The notes below the pieces were generated by a model that searched no databases, was not told where the DNA came from, and saw only the letters and a list, made by a program, of their open reading frames with translations. DNA of 64,000 nt. Source: Heterobilharzia americana. Taxonomy: Eukaryota; Platyhelminthes; Trematoda; Strigeidida; Schistosomatidae. Location of the stretch: NCBI GenBank assembly GCA_944470555.2, contig OX104134.1, forward strand, positions 112,152,701 through 112,216,700, given 5' to 3'. Numbering within the stretch: position 1 is the first letter of the stretch; each line of letters starts with the position of its first letter. The position numbers and the translations under genes are program-made. Shown here one piece after another: positions 20,829 through 33,480 of the stretch.

Positions 20829-23640
20829 CTAGTGGAACATAAGGCTTCAGTAGCACGTCTCCATTGCATTCTCTCCTCTCTCTCTCTCTCTGCAGTCTTC
20901 TCAACCTGGCTCCACCACTGCCCAGAAGCTCTCATTTCTTCCTCACACGATCTCTTCCATGTGACCCTCAGCTTGGACGCCCAACTCGTCGTTTCCCCTT
21001 TGGTTTCCACTCGACGACCTGACCTGGTGCATGATGTCCCCAATTGGTCTTCTCAGTGTGTGTCCAATCCAATCCATCTCCACTTCCTTCTGCATATTTG
21101 TTGAGCGATGGGATTTTCATTGGTCAGCTGCTAGTCAGTCAGCCAGAGTTCCTTGTTACTTATTCTCACTATTCTGGCCATCTGATATGTTCTTCAGTAT
21201 CGAGTGAGCGTAGGCGGCAGCTGTTGATGAAGTATGTCTGTGGTTTGTTGGAAATGCTTTTCGTGACACGCCAAGTCTCTGAACCATCACATAGAAGCAC
21301 TGACTTACTTGACATTAGTGTTGAAGATCCGGATCTTGTTCACACTGTATGCTGAGTGGAGTGGAGTGCAGTGCAGTAGATCTCTATACTGATTTCAGGT
21401 TACTGAAAGCCTGTCTCGCTGTTTTTCCAATCATGGCTGCCGTAACATACTCGTTTGTGCCTGTGTCGCTTGTAGTTGAAACGATGCTGTCCTGCCTAGG
21501 TAGGTGAAAGTGACAACTTTCTTTGAGTTTCTCCCGTTGGTTGGTGACTGGTGCTTGCTGTTGATGCTGTTGTTGGTTGGATATCTTCATCACCTCCGTC
21601 CTCTCTACATTCACTTGAAGTCCCGTTTTCTCTGCCCTGCCTCTTCTGTCAACTTGTTGGTTTTCGCCTGTAGATCTTCGAGTTTGTGCGACAAGACATT
21701 AGACATAAATTATCTGAGGCGAAATCCAAATCTTCTTCTGTGGTCTTTTCATCGGTTCGACCAGCGTATGCCCCTCATCTAGCCCCTCAGAGTAAGCTGC
21801 ATGATGTATTTCAGTCGACGACAACCAGGAAGATCATGGGTGATGGTAGGCGGCAGCCTTGTCTTACTCCTGTCTTCACTGAGCTTTCCGTTGAGAATCA
21901 CTTGACATGTAGCATCATATAGCATCTAGCTGCTGTTGAATGAGGTTGATAAAGGTTTGTGGCACTAAAACCTCAGTGTTGGAGCAGCAGATGCCAGATT
22001 ACTTCTCGGTCAACACTGTGGAAGGCCTTTTCAGTGTCGATGAAGTTGAGGTTGAGTTGAGTTGACTGCCATTCTGTGCTCTGTTGTATGATGATGCTTA
22101 GCGTAGCGTTGCAATTTGATCGGGATATGATTTGTTCTTCCTGAAGGCAGCCAGCCTGTTTGTGTGGTAATTTTGAATCCAGTGCATCGTTTGGTCTCGC
22201 CAGGATGATGTGGCTTAGTGTTTTGCTTAGGGTGGACAGGAGTGAAGCATGATTCCGTGCCAGTTCTTTCAGAGATTTAGGTCTCCCTTGTTTGGGAGTT
22301 TGATAAGGTAGCCCTTCTCCCAATCACTTGGCAGGTACCCTTCTTTCCCTCCTTGCAAACCTTGTGTGCTCCCATGTATACGTGGAGATGCATTCCTTGT
22401 CTTCTTTCCTCTTCCCTCCTAACACGGTTATACAAGTTTCTTTCCACATAGCTTTCAAAGAGTTCCAGTGTTGTTCCACACAGGTTTCCTCAGGGATGTT
22501 GCCTTATGTCCCCCATTTTGTTCTGATGGCTGAGGTGAAGATGTCCTTTACAGTTTTGTCCTTCAGTTTCTGGTTGTTGAACTTGAACTGTGGTTGATCA
22601 TCACCAACTTCTGTGAAGGCTTTCCACTTGATTTTGAAGGTAGGTTCCTTGCACTAGATAGTGAAGTGAGTGGTGTGAACCTACATTTGCTCCTCTTCGT
22701 GATCTGATCTTGTGTCGAGTAGGCTGACTGCGTCTCCATTTTCTTGAGATTGAGATGAAGTCGATCTGATTTTTAGTGTAGTGTGTCCTGGTGTCTAGTG
22801 AAATGAGATCCATGTCACTGCCTTGTGAATATCCTTGTGTTTGTACAGACTGCCTGGCCTGCAATCACGAAATCGTTGAATGCTCAGAAGTCTGCAAACA
22901 GTTCTCCATTGTTTTTGATCATTTCAGCGGGTGCTCTCGACCCATGATGAGTTAGTTCTCTTTGTGTGTTGTCCGCTCGTAGTTTTGCATTCATGTCACC
23001 CATTAGAATGAGTTTTGATGTGGCCATCTAGGGTGTTGTGTTTTCCACTAGTGATTGGAGTTGTCTGTAGAATTCCTCCTTCTTCTCTTGATCTGCATAA
23101 TTTGTAGGTGCGTATCGTTGCATTGTATGATTGTGATTTTCCTTCCTTTTGAGTTGAATCTTTCTGTCATGATCCTGGTTTCCACTGCATGAGAGACAGC
23201 CTTCGGTGCTGTTGGGGACATCATGATAGCCACTGAATAACTCAGTGTACTTGTGGTTGTCGTCTGGGTGAGAATATCGGAGTAGATTATTGACTCTTCA
23301 GTTGCGAGTTTTGAGAGTCCACTTCCATTACATCTGCTTTTGGGGATTTCTCGCACTTCTATGCTATACCTTCTCATCTTGTTTGCAATCTGGGTAGCCT
23401 TTCTAGGTTCAGATATGGTGCGTATACTCCATGTTCACCTTTGCTTTCATCGAGGGAGAGAAGACACATCGGCCAATTGGTTTGTCGAAGGCTTTTGCCA
23501 ACCGACGTCGTTTGGTCTCCTCGATTCTTTCGAGGAGTAAGTTAATTTTAATTTTTTATATTTTCTTTGTGCATTGAAGTTTCTTTGGTGATTAGACTGG
23601 TTTTGTGGGTGTAGGGTTGCTAGCCCTATGCCCAACGTTC
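20829..23640 (-). mobile_element. RTE-type retrotransposon family B, copy 1 (defective)
   Basis: Read on the minus strand, broken frames give in order the following. MRRYSIEVREIPKSRCNGSG to IIQCNDTHLQ (endonuclease N-terminus, 23377-23048); QGSDMDLISLDTRTHYTKNQ (about 22830); NLNFIDTEKAFHSVDREVIW (reverse transcriptase motif A, near 22030); a RPAYAP and QAKTNKLTE region (21800-21640); and RASGQWWSQVEKTAER near the 3' end (20870). Many stops and frameshifts interrupt it. Compared with copy 2, roughly 600 bases between endonuclease and reverse transcriptase are missing (near 22370). The 3' end is followed by ATAAATAATAAC, a weak AT-rich tail. It lies within homeobox intron 1, antisense to the gene. 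Confidence 0.8.
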
Positions 23641-23796
23641 CCTCTTTATCCGGGCTTAAGACCGGCTAGTAACTAGTAAACTAGGCGAGGTTACAGGGCC
23701 GAATTGGTCGACTTTTATTGTCAGAAGGGCTTTTATGCGGATGCCTCGTTACTACCGGATACTCATAATGTTATATGCATCTTGGTGACTGACTAG

Positions 23797-23870
23797 CAGA
23801 GGAATCCACAACGCGCGTTTCACACTATTCTGGACTGTCAGCAATATGTACCTGGACCCCAGTGATTGAT
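23797..23870 (-). ncRNA. decayed hammerhead ribozyme motif
   Basis: On the minus strand: CAGGTACATATTG, CTGACAG (consensus CTGANGA, last two core bases altered), a stem-loop ending GTGT, GAA followed by ACGCGCGT (the consensus minimal stem III), T at the cleavage position and GTGGATTCCTC. The stem III and the downstream flank match the schistosome consensus well; the core does not, so it is probably inactive. Confidence 0.6.
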
Positions 23871-24009
23871 ATTGTTCCCACTGAGGCTCAAACCCAGTAC
23901 CTATCGCTTCACAATAGTGCCTCAGTGGTTTGGTGGATAATGGTCTGGCATTTGAAGCGATGGGTACTTGGTTTGGACCTCAGTGGGATCAACATCATTC
24001 ACTGAGGTA

Positions 24010-24076
24010 CAGGTACATCTGGCTAACGAGTCCCAAATAGGATGAAACGCCCATCCTGGATTCCTCTGCTAGTCTC
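24010..24076 (+). ncRNA. hammerhead ribozyme motif (G5 to A substitution)
   Basis: CTAACGA (24023-24029; consensus CTGANGA), stem II GTCC/GGAT around a CAAATA loop, GAA at 24044-24046, ACGCCCAT as minimal stem III, C17 at 24055, then CTGGAT pairing with ATCTGG upstream of the core (two G-U pairs). The core differs at position 5 only (A for G at 24025), a change expected to abolish cleavage. Confidence 0.65.
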
Positions 24077-24437
24077 CAGATCAGTATAAGTTGACTTTAT
24101 ATTAATCGAATACAAACTGCTTAACTCTAGTGATTATAAAACGTTTAGTTAATAATTAAGATTGTAGAGAAACTGCCACATAAGTGGCTTCTGTGCCAAT
24201 AGTGTAGTTTTAGTCAAGGTGTTTTATAACTTAACTGTCATAGGCCCTCATCGTTGTTGTTGTTCTCATCAAACCCTTTTCCTCTCCTGTACTTCTCCCA
24301 GTTTACAAGCACTGCTGAAAAATCTGTTTAAACGTAATGTAAGAGCGAATAGATAAATCAGGTAACTGGTTGAGACCTTTCTCTTACTCTTCTATACTCA
24401 TACTTCGAAAAAAAGCAATGAAGATAGAATTGTAGCG

Positions 24438-24572
24438 TATTTTTAAGGGCCACCCTAACAACTAGTGAAATAACCAACTGGTTCTCTTTATTTTATGCAA
24501 GAACTATCTTTCAAGTCAAAATAGCGACTCTCAATTGATCTTTTCAGTGGCTGCTAGATTCACCTTCAGTGT
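24438..24572. repeat. MITE family M, degraded copy
   Basis: The left arm AAGGGCCACCCTAACAACTA continues with GTGAAATAACCAACTGG. The right arm is a poorer match (TTTTCAGTGGCTGCTAGATT then CACCTTCAG), being the inverted complement of the left. It shares arms with the copies at 37193, 39262 and 44775. Confidence 0.6.
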
Positions 24573-24631
24573 TATTCGAGTAATGTGAGTAGAATTAGTT
24601 TACTGTGAATCCAGATAATTTTATGGCAACA

Positions 24632-25183
<552 letters not shown>

Positions 25184-26599
25184 ATCGAACTGGTCATCAG
25201 GTAGTATACAGGATAAATCGAGAGGCTAAGAGGCTTTGACTATGCATGAAAGCAGTTGTTTCATGTCTCACTCTTACAGGTGCCTCAGTAATTCATTACG
25301 AGAAAATTACCAACGAGCTGAAAATATTTATAAGTTATAACATCGATTATGTTACTGCTACATTAAAGTGAGGTCGTATTCGACAACTGGTTTTTCGAAT
25401 ATTCGTGTTTTTTCCGCGAAATCATTCTCTGAGCTGTACGTTCGGGAATATATGGTAGGAAGGACAGAACATTGCAGAGCGATTTAGGGTAGGTCAGTTT
25501 AAATTGTATGATAAAGAGAAGGTGCGTGATTTCAATGGGCATTTAAAATGAGGAATAAAAAAACGATTACATGCTAAAAATAGTTACATCATATAGAAGT
25601 CATCCGAAGTGATCGATAATCTACAATGACCATGGCAAAGAAAAAGACTGTCCATAATTCTTTTGAATGCATAATGATGTTTTGAACGTTTGAGTCGCTA
25701 ATACTTCAGCTGGGCCTAGATGTCTTAACCTCACTCATTTTGAGTGGCTTGGTCTCAATTTATACAACATTTGAAGAACTTGTCAAAAGAAGTCAAATGT
25801 CTTGAGTTTACAGGGTTGATGATGCATTCCCATTCTCCCCTTGTCGACCAAGTTGGGTAGTGTTGGCGTGCGTGTTGCATAAGCTGCTACATAGTACGGT
25901 AAATACATTCGGCTCCACAGGAACAAGTAGGTTGATATGCACACAGTGATGTGGCCGAATACTCCTGCTTATCCTTTGCGTACTGATGAAGGAGTTTATG
26001 ACCAAAGAATATGATCCTATGATTGTCAGAGAAGTAGAAGCATGTAAAATATCTTTCCTGCCATGGGCATTATAGAATATCGATCATTTTAGATAATTCC
26101 CATATGACGTAAGCATTTTTACTTAATCACTCTGCTTATTTCATCATTTGTCACCCTTATCGACATTACGTACCTTCCTTTTGTCACGCAATTTACACTG
26201 ACCTTTGAACCGAAACTACTCTAGAATGTTCCGTCCTTTCTAATATATATTTTATGGATGTACAGCTAAGAGAATAATTTCGTTGAAAGGAAAATTTTTC
26301 TATGCTAAAATCGTCTTTTGTGTTTTCCTACGAACAAATGGGTTTGTTTCACTATTCACGGTTTCTATTCGCTCTTCTTCAAGACTGAATTTCCGTAGTT
26401 TGCTATTGCTATGAGTGTTTTCGTCAAAAATGTCAAACTGACATTGTCTTTTGTTCATGTATTGCTGAAGAGAAAACCATTTCAGTGTATAAACCATTCT
26501 CTTACTAAGGTATTACCGATTCATTTTAACGATGTCTCACCCCAAATAAAACACATTTGAAAAAGTAGAAAAAATTTGTGGCTCAGGATTAGGACGATA

Positions 26600-26690
26600 A
26601 ATGTTTTGTATTCTTCGAGTCTTGAGTTTTTTCTTGGACGTTTCATCACCAGGCTAGACGACTTCATCAGCATTTACTTCACACAGAAAT
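26600..26690 (-). repeat. hammerhead-like repeat fragment
   Basis: On the minus strand: GCTGATGAAGTCGTCTAGCC, then TGGTGAT, GAAACGTCCAAG and a poly-A-like AAAAAA. CTGATGA and GAAAC flank a GU-containing stem-loop and ACGT could be a minimal stem III followed by C. The outer bases do not form a convincing stem I, so the ribozyme reading is tentative. It shares GTCGTCTAG and GATGAAA with the hairpin at 15590-15684. Confidence 0.35.
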
Positions 26691-28299
26691 ACATATTATC
26701 GGTTTTGCTCACATTTACACGTTTAGCATTCGAGGGTTGATTTAGTGCTTGAAACCACTTTTGTAAATATTACGAAAACAGCCATTCAAACACTAGATGA
26801 TAAAACAGAAAAGTTTAACCGCTTAGTGTGTCTTCACAAAGTGTTTAGACGACTTAACTCTGGTTTATACATTTAGAGCTGACAGTCTTCAGAGTAGTTA
26901 ACAATAATTTCTTCATTAGCTTCATTCTATATTTTGACTTCTGTAGGGATGGAAATAGTCCACCAGTTAAGTCTTATTTGGTGCATTTACCAGCTCATTT
27001 ATATCAAAGTTGGTTCTAAGTTTTGAATTTCTTGAAGATGGCTGAAAGTTCCTATCTGATAGACTAAATGCCCAATTGTATAAGTGTAACCTTTATGTAA
27101 TGTTTAACTAGACTTATGGTAATGGCAGAAAAATTCCAAACCCACATAGTACATTTCCTTGATTAAATGTTGACTTCAGGTGGTGTTATTCAACATTCTT
27201 TCTCATAGCTATTGCCTATCGTTCGATTGAAGTCAGGGGTGCACTATGAATATAAGACTACTTCTCTATTTATTTTATTTAAACTAATCTATTTTATCAG
27301 TTAACAGCCTTGAGCCCATTCTTTCTGATAGAACAGAGGAAAACATGCATTTTTGTAACAACTGTTCTGCCTTGAACCTGAGATAAACAGGCAGACAGTA
27401 GGTGCATTCTATCTACCATTAGCACACTGCTCGGCTTTGACGTTGACTGTGATTCCAGTCTTTTGCTTAAGGGCATACACATATGTTTATGCATTCATGC
27501 GTTTGTGTGCACACATAAATGTTTGATTTCGCACATACTGAGTGGACTTTTTGTTCTTTTAGGAAACGAGTTGCATTTCTACACTTAAATTCACTAACTT
27601 TGCTATCCCATATTTTGTATTGATGCACAGACATTCAAATCACTTGTGTGTTGGTGCTGTTCACATACACTGATAATCTCATATTTTTAGGTCAGAAGCA
27701 AGTCAGTTTTATGCCTTAGATGCTTTTACAGCCTGCTGTTCATTTTAGATGACAGAGTCCAATCGAACTAATTTCATAGCAAATGTGTCTTAACCGTTTA
27801 TTACTGAGGAATGCTTAACTCTGGTTTTTCCTTTCCACTTTCTGTCTTCTACCCCCATTTCTCTTCCTCTTTCTATACATAAACTATACTGTTTCCTCTC
27901 CTTATATCTTCCTTATACTGCCTGTCTTTAACGCTAGTATGTGCAAGCAGAAGAAATCTGTTTTTCACCTTCATCTAGTTGTTCATATTTTTGAAAGCAG
28001 AAGAACAAGTGAAATGAGTATTGATTAAATATCATTTCCTTCCTACTAGAATGTGCTTAGGTTCGATCTGTTTCCTTTTTATAAATAACTCGGTTTGCTT
28101 GTATATTACCAGTCTGTCGTTTAATTCTGATTTACTGAGAATACACCTCTTTATTTGCTGAAGAAAACCAAAGCGACGAACTTAACCATTTTATAAGCAG
28201 ATAGTAACACTAAGTCTGTCCAGAACTAACATTTCTCATTAGTCCATGATACCCTCATAAAAGTTTCAGTTGATATTATTTTATCAGTGATGTGTAACA

Positions 28300-28390
28300 G
28301 TGGGATCCATGACCCATGCTTCGTATCATTTAAGGTTCATCGACTGACTGTACCTGTATCTCAATAAGTGACGTTATTCTAGTTATATGG
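28300..28390 (-). repeat. decayed Smalpha-like hammerhead element
   Basis: On the minus strand CAGGTACAGTCAG, TCGATGA (consensus CTGATGA), a 14-base segment with the TTAAAT loop, GAAGCATGGGTC and ATGGATCCCACTG line up base for base with the schistosome hammerhead consensus. At least two core substitutions make it inactive. No tRNA-like head is evident here. Confidence 0.5.
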
Positions 28391-31300
28391 CATACGCGAT
28401 TCAGTATTATTTACTGGATGACGTTTCCATCACAATTTTTTGCTCATATTCATGTAAAAGTGAGACCAAATAAACAATCTAACATGGAATTATGCTCTAT
28501 CAAATTGCCCAAGTTTTACTTTTATACTAAGTGGAGTTATCCCACTGAAATTCGAATTCTGTAAGCATCACGTCAGACGATCGAATGTCATCCAATAGGC
28601 TACTTACTCAAGGGAACTGGCCCTTTAACAACATGTATAATTTGTTATTTGTATATAGTTGCAGTCTCATATCGTTTATTTGTTGGATCAGCTTGCTATG
28701 TCTATTTGCATAGCAACCCTCCAAAGTTTACTTAGACATTTGTTTGATTTCTTGACATTCATGTAGGTGAGCTTTGGGAATAGTCACTATTCGATCATAG
28801 TGTGGCGACAACATGAAAGTTGTGAGCTGTTCAGCATCATGTACAACCAAGAAGATATAGTCTCGGCAGTTTTACCATACATGACTTAAATAGTGGCTTA
28901 GAAAAAGTAATGTTTAATCTTTCTATTCGCCTCAGGAAATACCCGAATTCCTAATAGCTGCTCTTTGTCTCCCTTATTTCGTCCTTCTTCATCTATTCCA
29001 TCAAACGAACCTCTCTATCATTCACTAAATGTCGTTATTAAAAGTTAGCAAGGGCTTGAAAACAGCGGTGAATAAAGATATTTGCTAAATATTGAGACTA
29101 ATTTTCATTTCAGATTACAACCCGTGAAACCCAGAGAGAGAAAAATGTAACATTACTGACTGGTAATAGAAAGTCATGTAAATCATAAGATGTTACCGAT
29201 TGACACAGTATCTGTTAACAGCTGCATGTACTACGTTGCCAGTCCCCTGTATTTCATGAAGGCTTATCGTATTGCATATTAACCCATATAGAAATAAACA
29301 GAATAAATGACTCGAATTTATTCTGGATTTCACCATATCGTTATAAAAATCAACTAAAAGCGTTAATATACGTAAAGTGATCGTAGTTATTGTTACTTTG
29401 TCTGTCTAGAATGCGAAAAGTAGAAAACTTATCAAAGACAACCATTTTTATCGTAATAACACGTTTTCTCTAAACCTATTAAGCTAAAAATCCAGTATTT
29501 CAGTGATTAACGGCTGTAACAACCTTTTAAATTTTGAAAAAGGTTGATACGGTAGATAAACTATTTAAGAACATTATGTTTTACATCGTAAGAAATGCTT
29601 AGACGACAGATGATTAAGTCAACTCCTAATCCATCATTAAAGAGATAGAGGTTTATGTATAACTGAATGCACGACATACCATATTCCTTATTCATAAGAT
29701 TCAATTCAAGCGAAATATCGTGATATAGGTTCTGACAATTGGTAGTATGCAAGCAGGAGAAAGTTGGCAAGCTGATAAAATAAAAATAGGATCATTTATG
29801 TATTAAAGGATCAACTAGGCAGCCATATGCAGGTATTATGATCGACTGTCTTCAGTCAGCCTCTTATGTGCAATAAGAGCACAAACCAATAGTTGATATG
29901 TTTTGAAGATGCGGATCAGCTATAAGACACTATCGATATTCTGTTAATCTGGAGTTACCATTACAGGAATTAAGTTTACATATCTTCCAGGAAAGTTTTC
30001 TAAACCTTAGAAGTAGAGTTTTTTAAACGTAGTTATTTCTACTTGGTAATGTTATGAACTATCTGAAATTATTTGACTATTAACCACACCAACTTAGTAA
30101 TGTCTACTTTTTTAATTTTACGGAGTCACTACATTGATGATATTGACTCCTATGTACCCTGCACAAATCCAATCTTGTAAGGGCTAAATTTGTCAAATGG
30201 ATTTCCCACTTAGTATGAGAGTAGTAAAGGTGCGTCTAGACTTAGAGAACATGGTATACACGTTTTTCCGTTGTCCTATACTGTTAGTCTACTACTATTT
30301 TCGCTTTTTATTATATAAAAGAACCTAAACACCCTATCACTTCGTTGAGTTCTAAAGAGAAAGGAATGAGAAAATAGAAAATGGAGACTATCATCAAAAG
30401 GTTATTTATTTGTTTGGATGTTTTCCCACCATTTGTATGCTCTTTCCAATACTTTCACTCTTTTCACTTATTGTTTTAAGATGGGAATCCAACTTTAGTT
30501 AACCTTAAAATTGACTTATTTGTAAAGTATTTAGAGGGTTTGAAGTTTAATGAAAAATTATTTTATTCATTTCTATTCTGTAAATCACTCTACGCTCGTA
30601 AATAATAAGTGAGAGACAAATCTGCACAAAGAGCGCTGGTCACAATAAATAATTTCATCGTATTCTTTGTGAATCTTCCTTAATATGCTATAATGAATTT
30701 GAAATTATGGGGAAAATGTACTTATAATCAGAGCAGAAACTGGTTCTACTCATTATTTAGTTACTGAAATATGTAAATATATTACCCGTAGATTCATGCA
30801 AATAGTATTAGACTGTGATTTATAGTGCTTAGCGTTTACTTACGATCAGAAAGTTGAATCACTTAGTGTTCATATATGTATGTATGCGTGTGTGAAGGTA
30901 TGTATGTCTGTATGTATATATGCATTTGGACTACTCACAGTAATTATCATTACTTCTAGTATCTCTGTTACTACTAAAAGCCATTATACCCCGTTGACCT
31001 CATTCATGCCTATAGACGACCTTCCATTAGAAATTGATGATTGTATACATGCTAACAACACTGAACTATCTTCTAAATTCAGAGGTTCTTTAGCATATAA
31101 GTATGTTTTGATCACTAATGGTATACTGGCGCCAAATACCCGCATATAGAAATGACCATATTTTTTCACATCCATGACACATGATGACCATAGTAGATCA
31201 CAGTTTTAAATTAACTAAAGTGTAGTTTTTGTAAAAAGGATCCACTAAGAGTTTCTTCGTTTACACTTAACACATAAACAGGTATCTAAGTCAGTTGCTC

Positions 31301-32472
31301 AAACTTTCAGCATCTTAGCAACTACAGTTAGACTTAGCTGGAAAGCAAGTTTAGACGTGATCTGCCTGAATGAAATGCTCAGCTTTCTATTGACACATTC
31401 AACCTCATTGATTTATGTACTCTAAACTAATGAGTGCTCCTTTTTATTTTTGTCTTCGAAATATTTTTGTTCGTAACCAGGTAGAAATAAAACTGTTACT
31501 GCATTTTTATCACTTAGCTGGTTGAATTATTCAGTGCAGAAAGCAGTAAAAGTATCGTAGTATGTGTTGAAAAGAAAATCAGTGAATGGAGTAAAATTTC
31601 CTACTAACATGACATGTTAGATAGAATATGGTAAAGGTGCCGAACATTTCCACATATATTATATCCTGCATATGTACACTGACTCTTTGGGGGCTTTTTA
31701 TTGCGTGTGAAATATAACCAACAAAGGTTGTGCACATGAGAAGTCTTCAGGTGTTCGGTTACCTTCACTTTAGTCGTCATATTATATCTCGCTATTGTTT
31801 TTACCCTTTTCCTCTTTCCTTAGAGCTATTTACAAAGTTTGATTACACCTTTTCCTATTTCTCCATTTTTAATCTTGTTGACTTTTGATAATGACAATTG
31901 TGGTAATTTGAACCGTTAGGCAGTATTGCTACGTTCACTGTTACTATTGACTGTCGTATTACGATATGAAACCACTTTGAATCTAGTTGTTTTGGTATGA
32001 AAATTATTCAATGATTCATTTGTTGTAAATTTTAAAATTTTTTTCTATATCACACTTTATACCAATCAAATAGCATCTTTTGTACAAATGCATACATGAG
32101 TACAACTTTCAGTTTTTTGTAACACTTCACTTTAGTAGGTTGAGTTGATAATACTCAAATGGATGTCATTGAAAATACTGCATTTTTTCATACCTCTAGT
32201 ATACTCTGGTTTTTCAGATGAACCCTTCGCACTGAACTGGGTAGTTATTCACACAAGTATGCGTATTTTCTAATTTCTATAATAGTCTTTAGACATTTAT
32301 TACTCGTTAGAGAAAAAGTCTAGCGGGATTTACAAAACAGCGAATTGAGCAAAAATATTTGTTTTCACTTAAGTTCTCATAATGGTCTTAAATATTTCAA
32401 AGGTTTACTGCTTCAGACTACAATTTTTACTTACGAATAAAACTATATTACTTTTCTCTATTTAATAAATAG

Positions 32473-33480
32473 GTGCGGTCAATAACTATGCCATCTGAAC
32501 ACTCTAATTCTCTTCTAGGAATGTCAAGTTTGATAAAATCTGATGATAAAAGTATAAATCTGTTTACCGGGATTGATGTTAATGACTCATCATATAAAGA
32601 AACGAATACACTTGAACAACCTACATTCAGTGTTGTAAATAATGTTGCTGATGTGATAAACGCAGCTCTTAAAGGTGGCTTAAAACAACGTTTAATACAG
32701 TCCATTGAAGTTCCAGTGTCCAGTTTGTTCCGAATCCAGCACATTGTCTAACTGCTCTTACAAACACCATATCTAGCTTACCGAGTGTGAATGAAACGGT
32801 CATTAATTCAGATCATTCCGCCGATAAACTTAACCAAAATGTGAATTGTCAAACTGAATGTCATAATAATGCTACGAATATTAAGAAACCGATGACGAAC
32901 TCTAGTATGGTATCAAGTGTTCGAAATTCAGAACCACTAACTTTCACAGGTGTAGATAATAAATCCGTTCAGACTACTATTTCAACCGGTGCATTGGCGA
33001 ATTCACCGTCTACGTCTTCTCACGTCGTAAGTTTAACCCAGTTACAAGCAATTATGGCTGCGCTGGTGAACGCCTCCTCTGTTTCGATTTCTGTACCAGC
33101 CAACTCAACAGTATCAGGGTCATCCTTGTCGGTGACACCCACATGTACCAATGCTTTATCATCGCTAAATACTCCAAACCTTTCATTTCAACAAATCATA
33201 AACCATACAACGCCTACAGTATCTTCTTCAAATACAGGCGTATTGATAAATACTCCGATTCCTACTTCAAACTTAACTATGTCAGGATCTGTAACTGCTT
33301 CAGAGGCTGGAAGTACTTCATTAGTTCCTGGCTTAAATAACTTAACGAGTGTATGTGGCTTTACCCTCTCTGGAGCATCAGGTTTAGTGAACAACAGCAC
33401 AACATATAGTCCATCAGCGTCAAAGAATTTGGGGACCATTAATTCAAGTATCAAAGGTATTACGGTGCCACCAGGGGAAT
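32473..33480 (+). CDS. homeobox gene, exon 2 (low-complexity, contains a frameshift)
   Basis: The acceptor AAATAG ends at 32472 and the donor GTAAGT begins at 33481. The first 92 codons (VRSITMPSEHSNS...) run in phase 0 from exon 1 but hit a stop at 32749-32751. A different frame, open from 32709, carries on with VPNPAHCLTALTNTISSLPS and reaches the exon end in the phase required by exon 3. One base is therefore missing within 32709-32748, or a 59-base intron (32718-32776, with a poor GTCCAG donor) is removed. The protein is Ser/Thr/Asn/Val-rich, with repeats such as VSISVPANSTVSGSSLSV, and has no recognised domain; similar composition links it to exons 1 and 3. Confidence 0.65.

Larger units (their letters stand above)
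20829..23960. repeat. arm 1 of a 3.1-kb inverted repeat
   Basis: This arm is the reverse complement of 58363-61500 with only scattered single-base differences and small indels. It contains RTE family B copy 1 plus about 300 bases of the adjacent hammerhead element. Both arms end at the same base of the retrotransposon 3' end (CTAG next to TGGAAC), and on the other side both stop inside the hammerhead element. Both arms also share the same internal deletion relative to the family B copy at 48801-51519. Confidence 0.88.
23793..24080. repeat. two-headed Smalpha-like element with hammerhead motifs at both ends
   Basis: The left end, read on the minus strand, and the right end, read on the plus strand, both follow the order CAGGTACAT, core, CAAATA-type loop, GAAACGC, GGATTCCTCTGCTAGTC. 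Between them lies a tRNA-like middle with repeated GAAGCGAT(A/G)GGTACT and GGTTTG(A/G)(G/A)CCTCAGTG, resembling a B box. The two halves are thus inverted relative to each other. The left half and the junction are repeated in the arm at 58363-58540. Smalpha elements of schistosomes are known to carry a polymerase III promoter and a hammerhead ribozyme; the doubled inverted form is what is seen here. Confidence 0.7.
25184..32472 (+). other. homeobox intron 1, right part
   Basis: About 7.3 kb of AT-rich intronic DNA ending in the acceptor AAATAG. It contains a hammerhead-like string at 26600-26690 and a decayed hammerhead element at 28300-28390, annotated separately. Other open frames (26300-26497, 27297-27494, 30880-31149) have no supporting features. 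No other repeat or RNA gene was recognised. Confidence 0.5.

Noticed and set aside
32718..32776. 59-base mini-intron as the explanation of the exon 2 frameshift
   Set aside because: The length and phase fit, but the donor GTCCAG is poor and the segment itself reads as coding-like in the downstream frame. A one-base deletion is the simpler explanation; kept only as an alternative.
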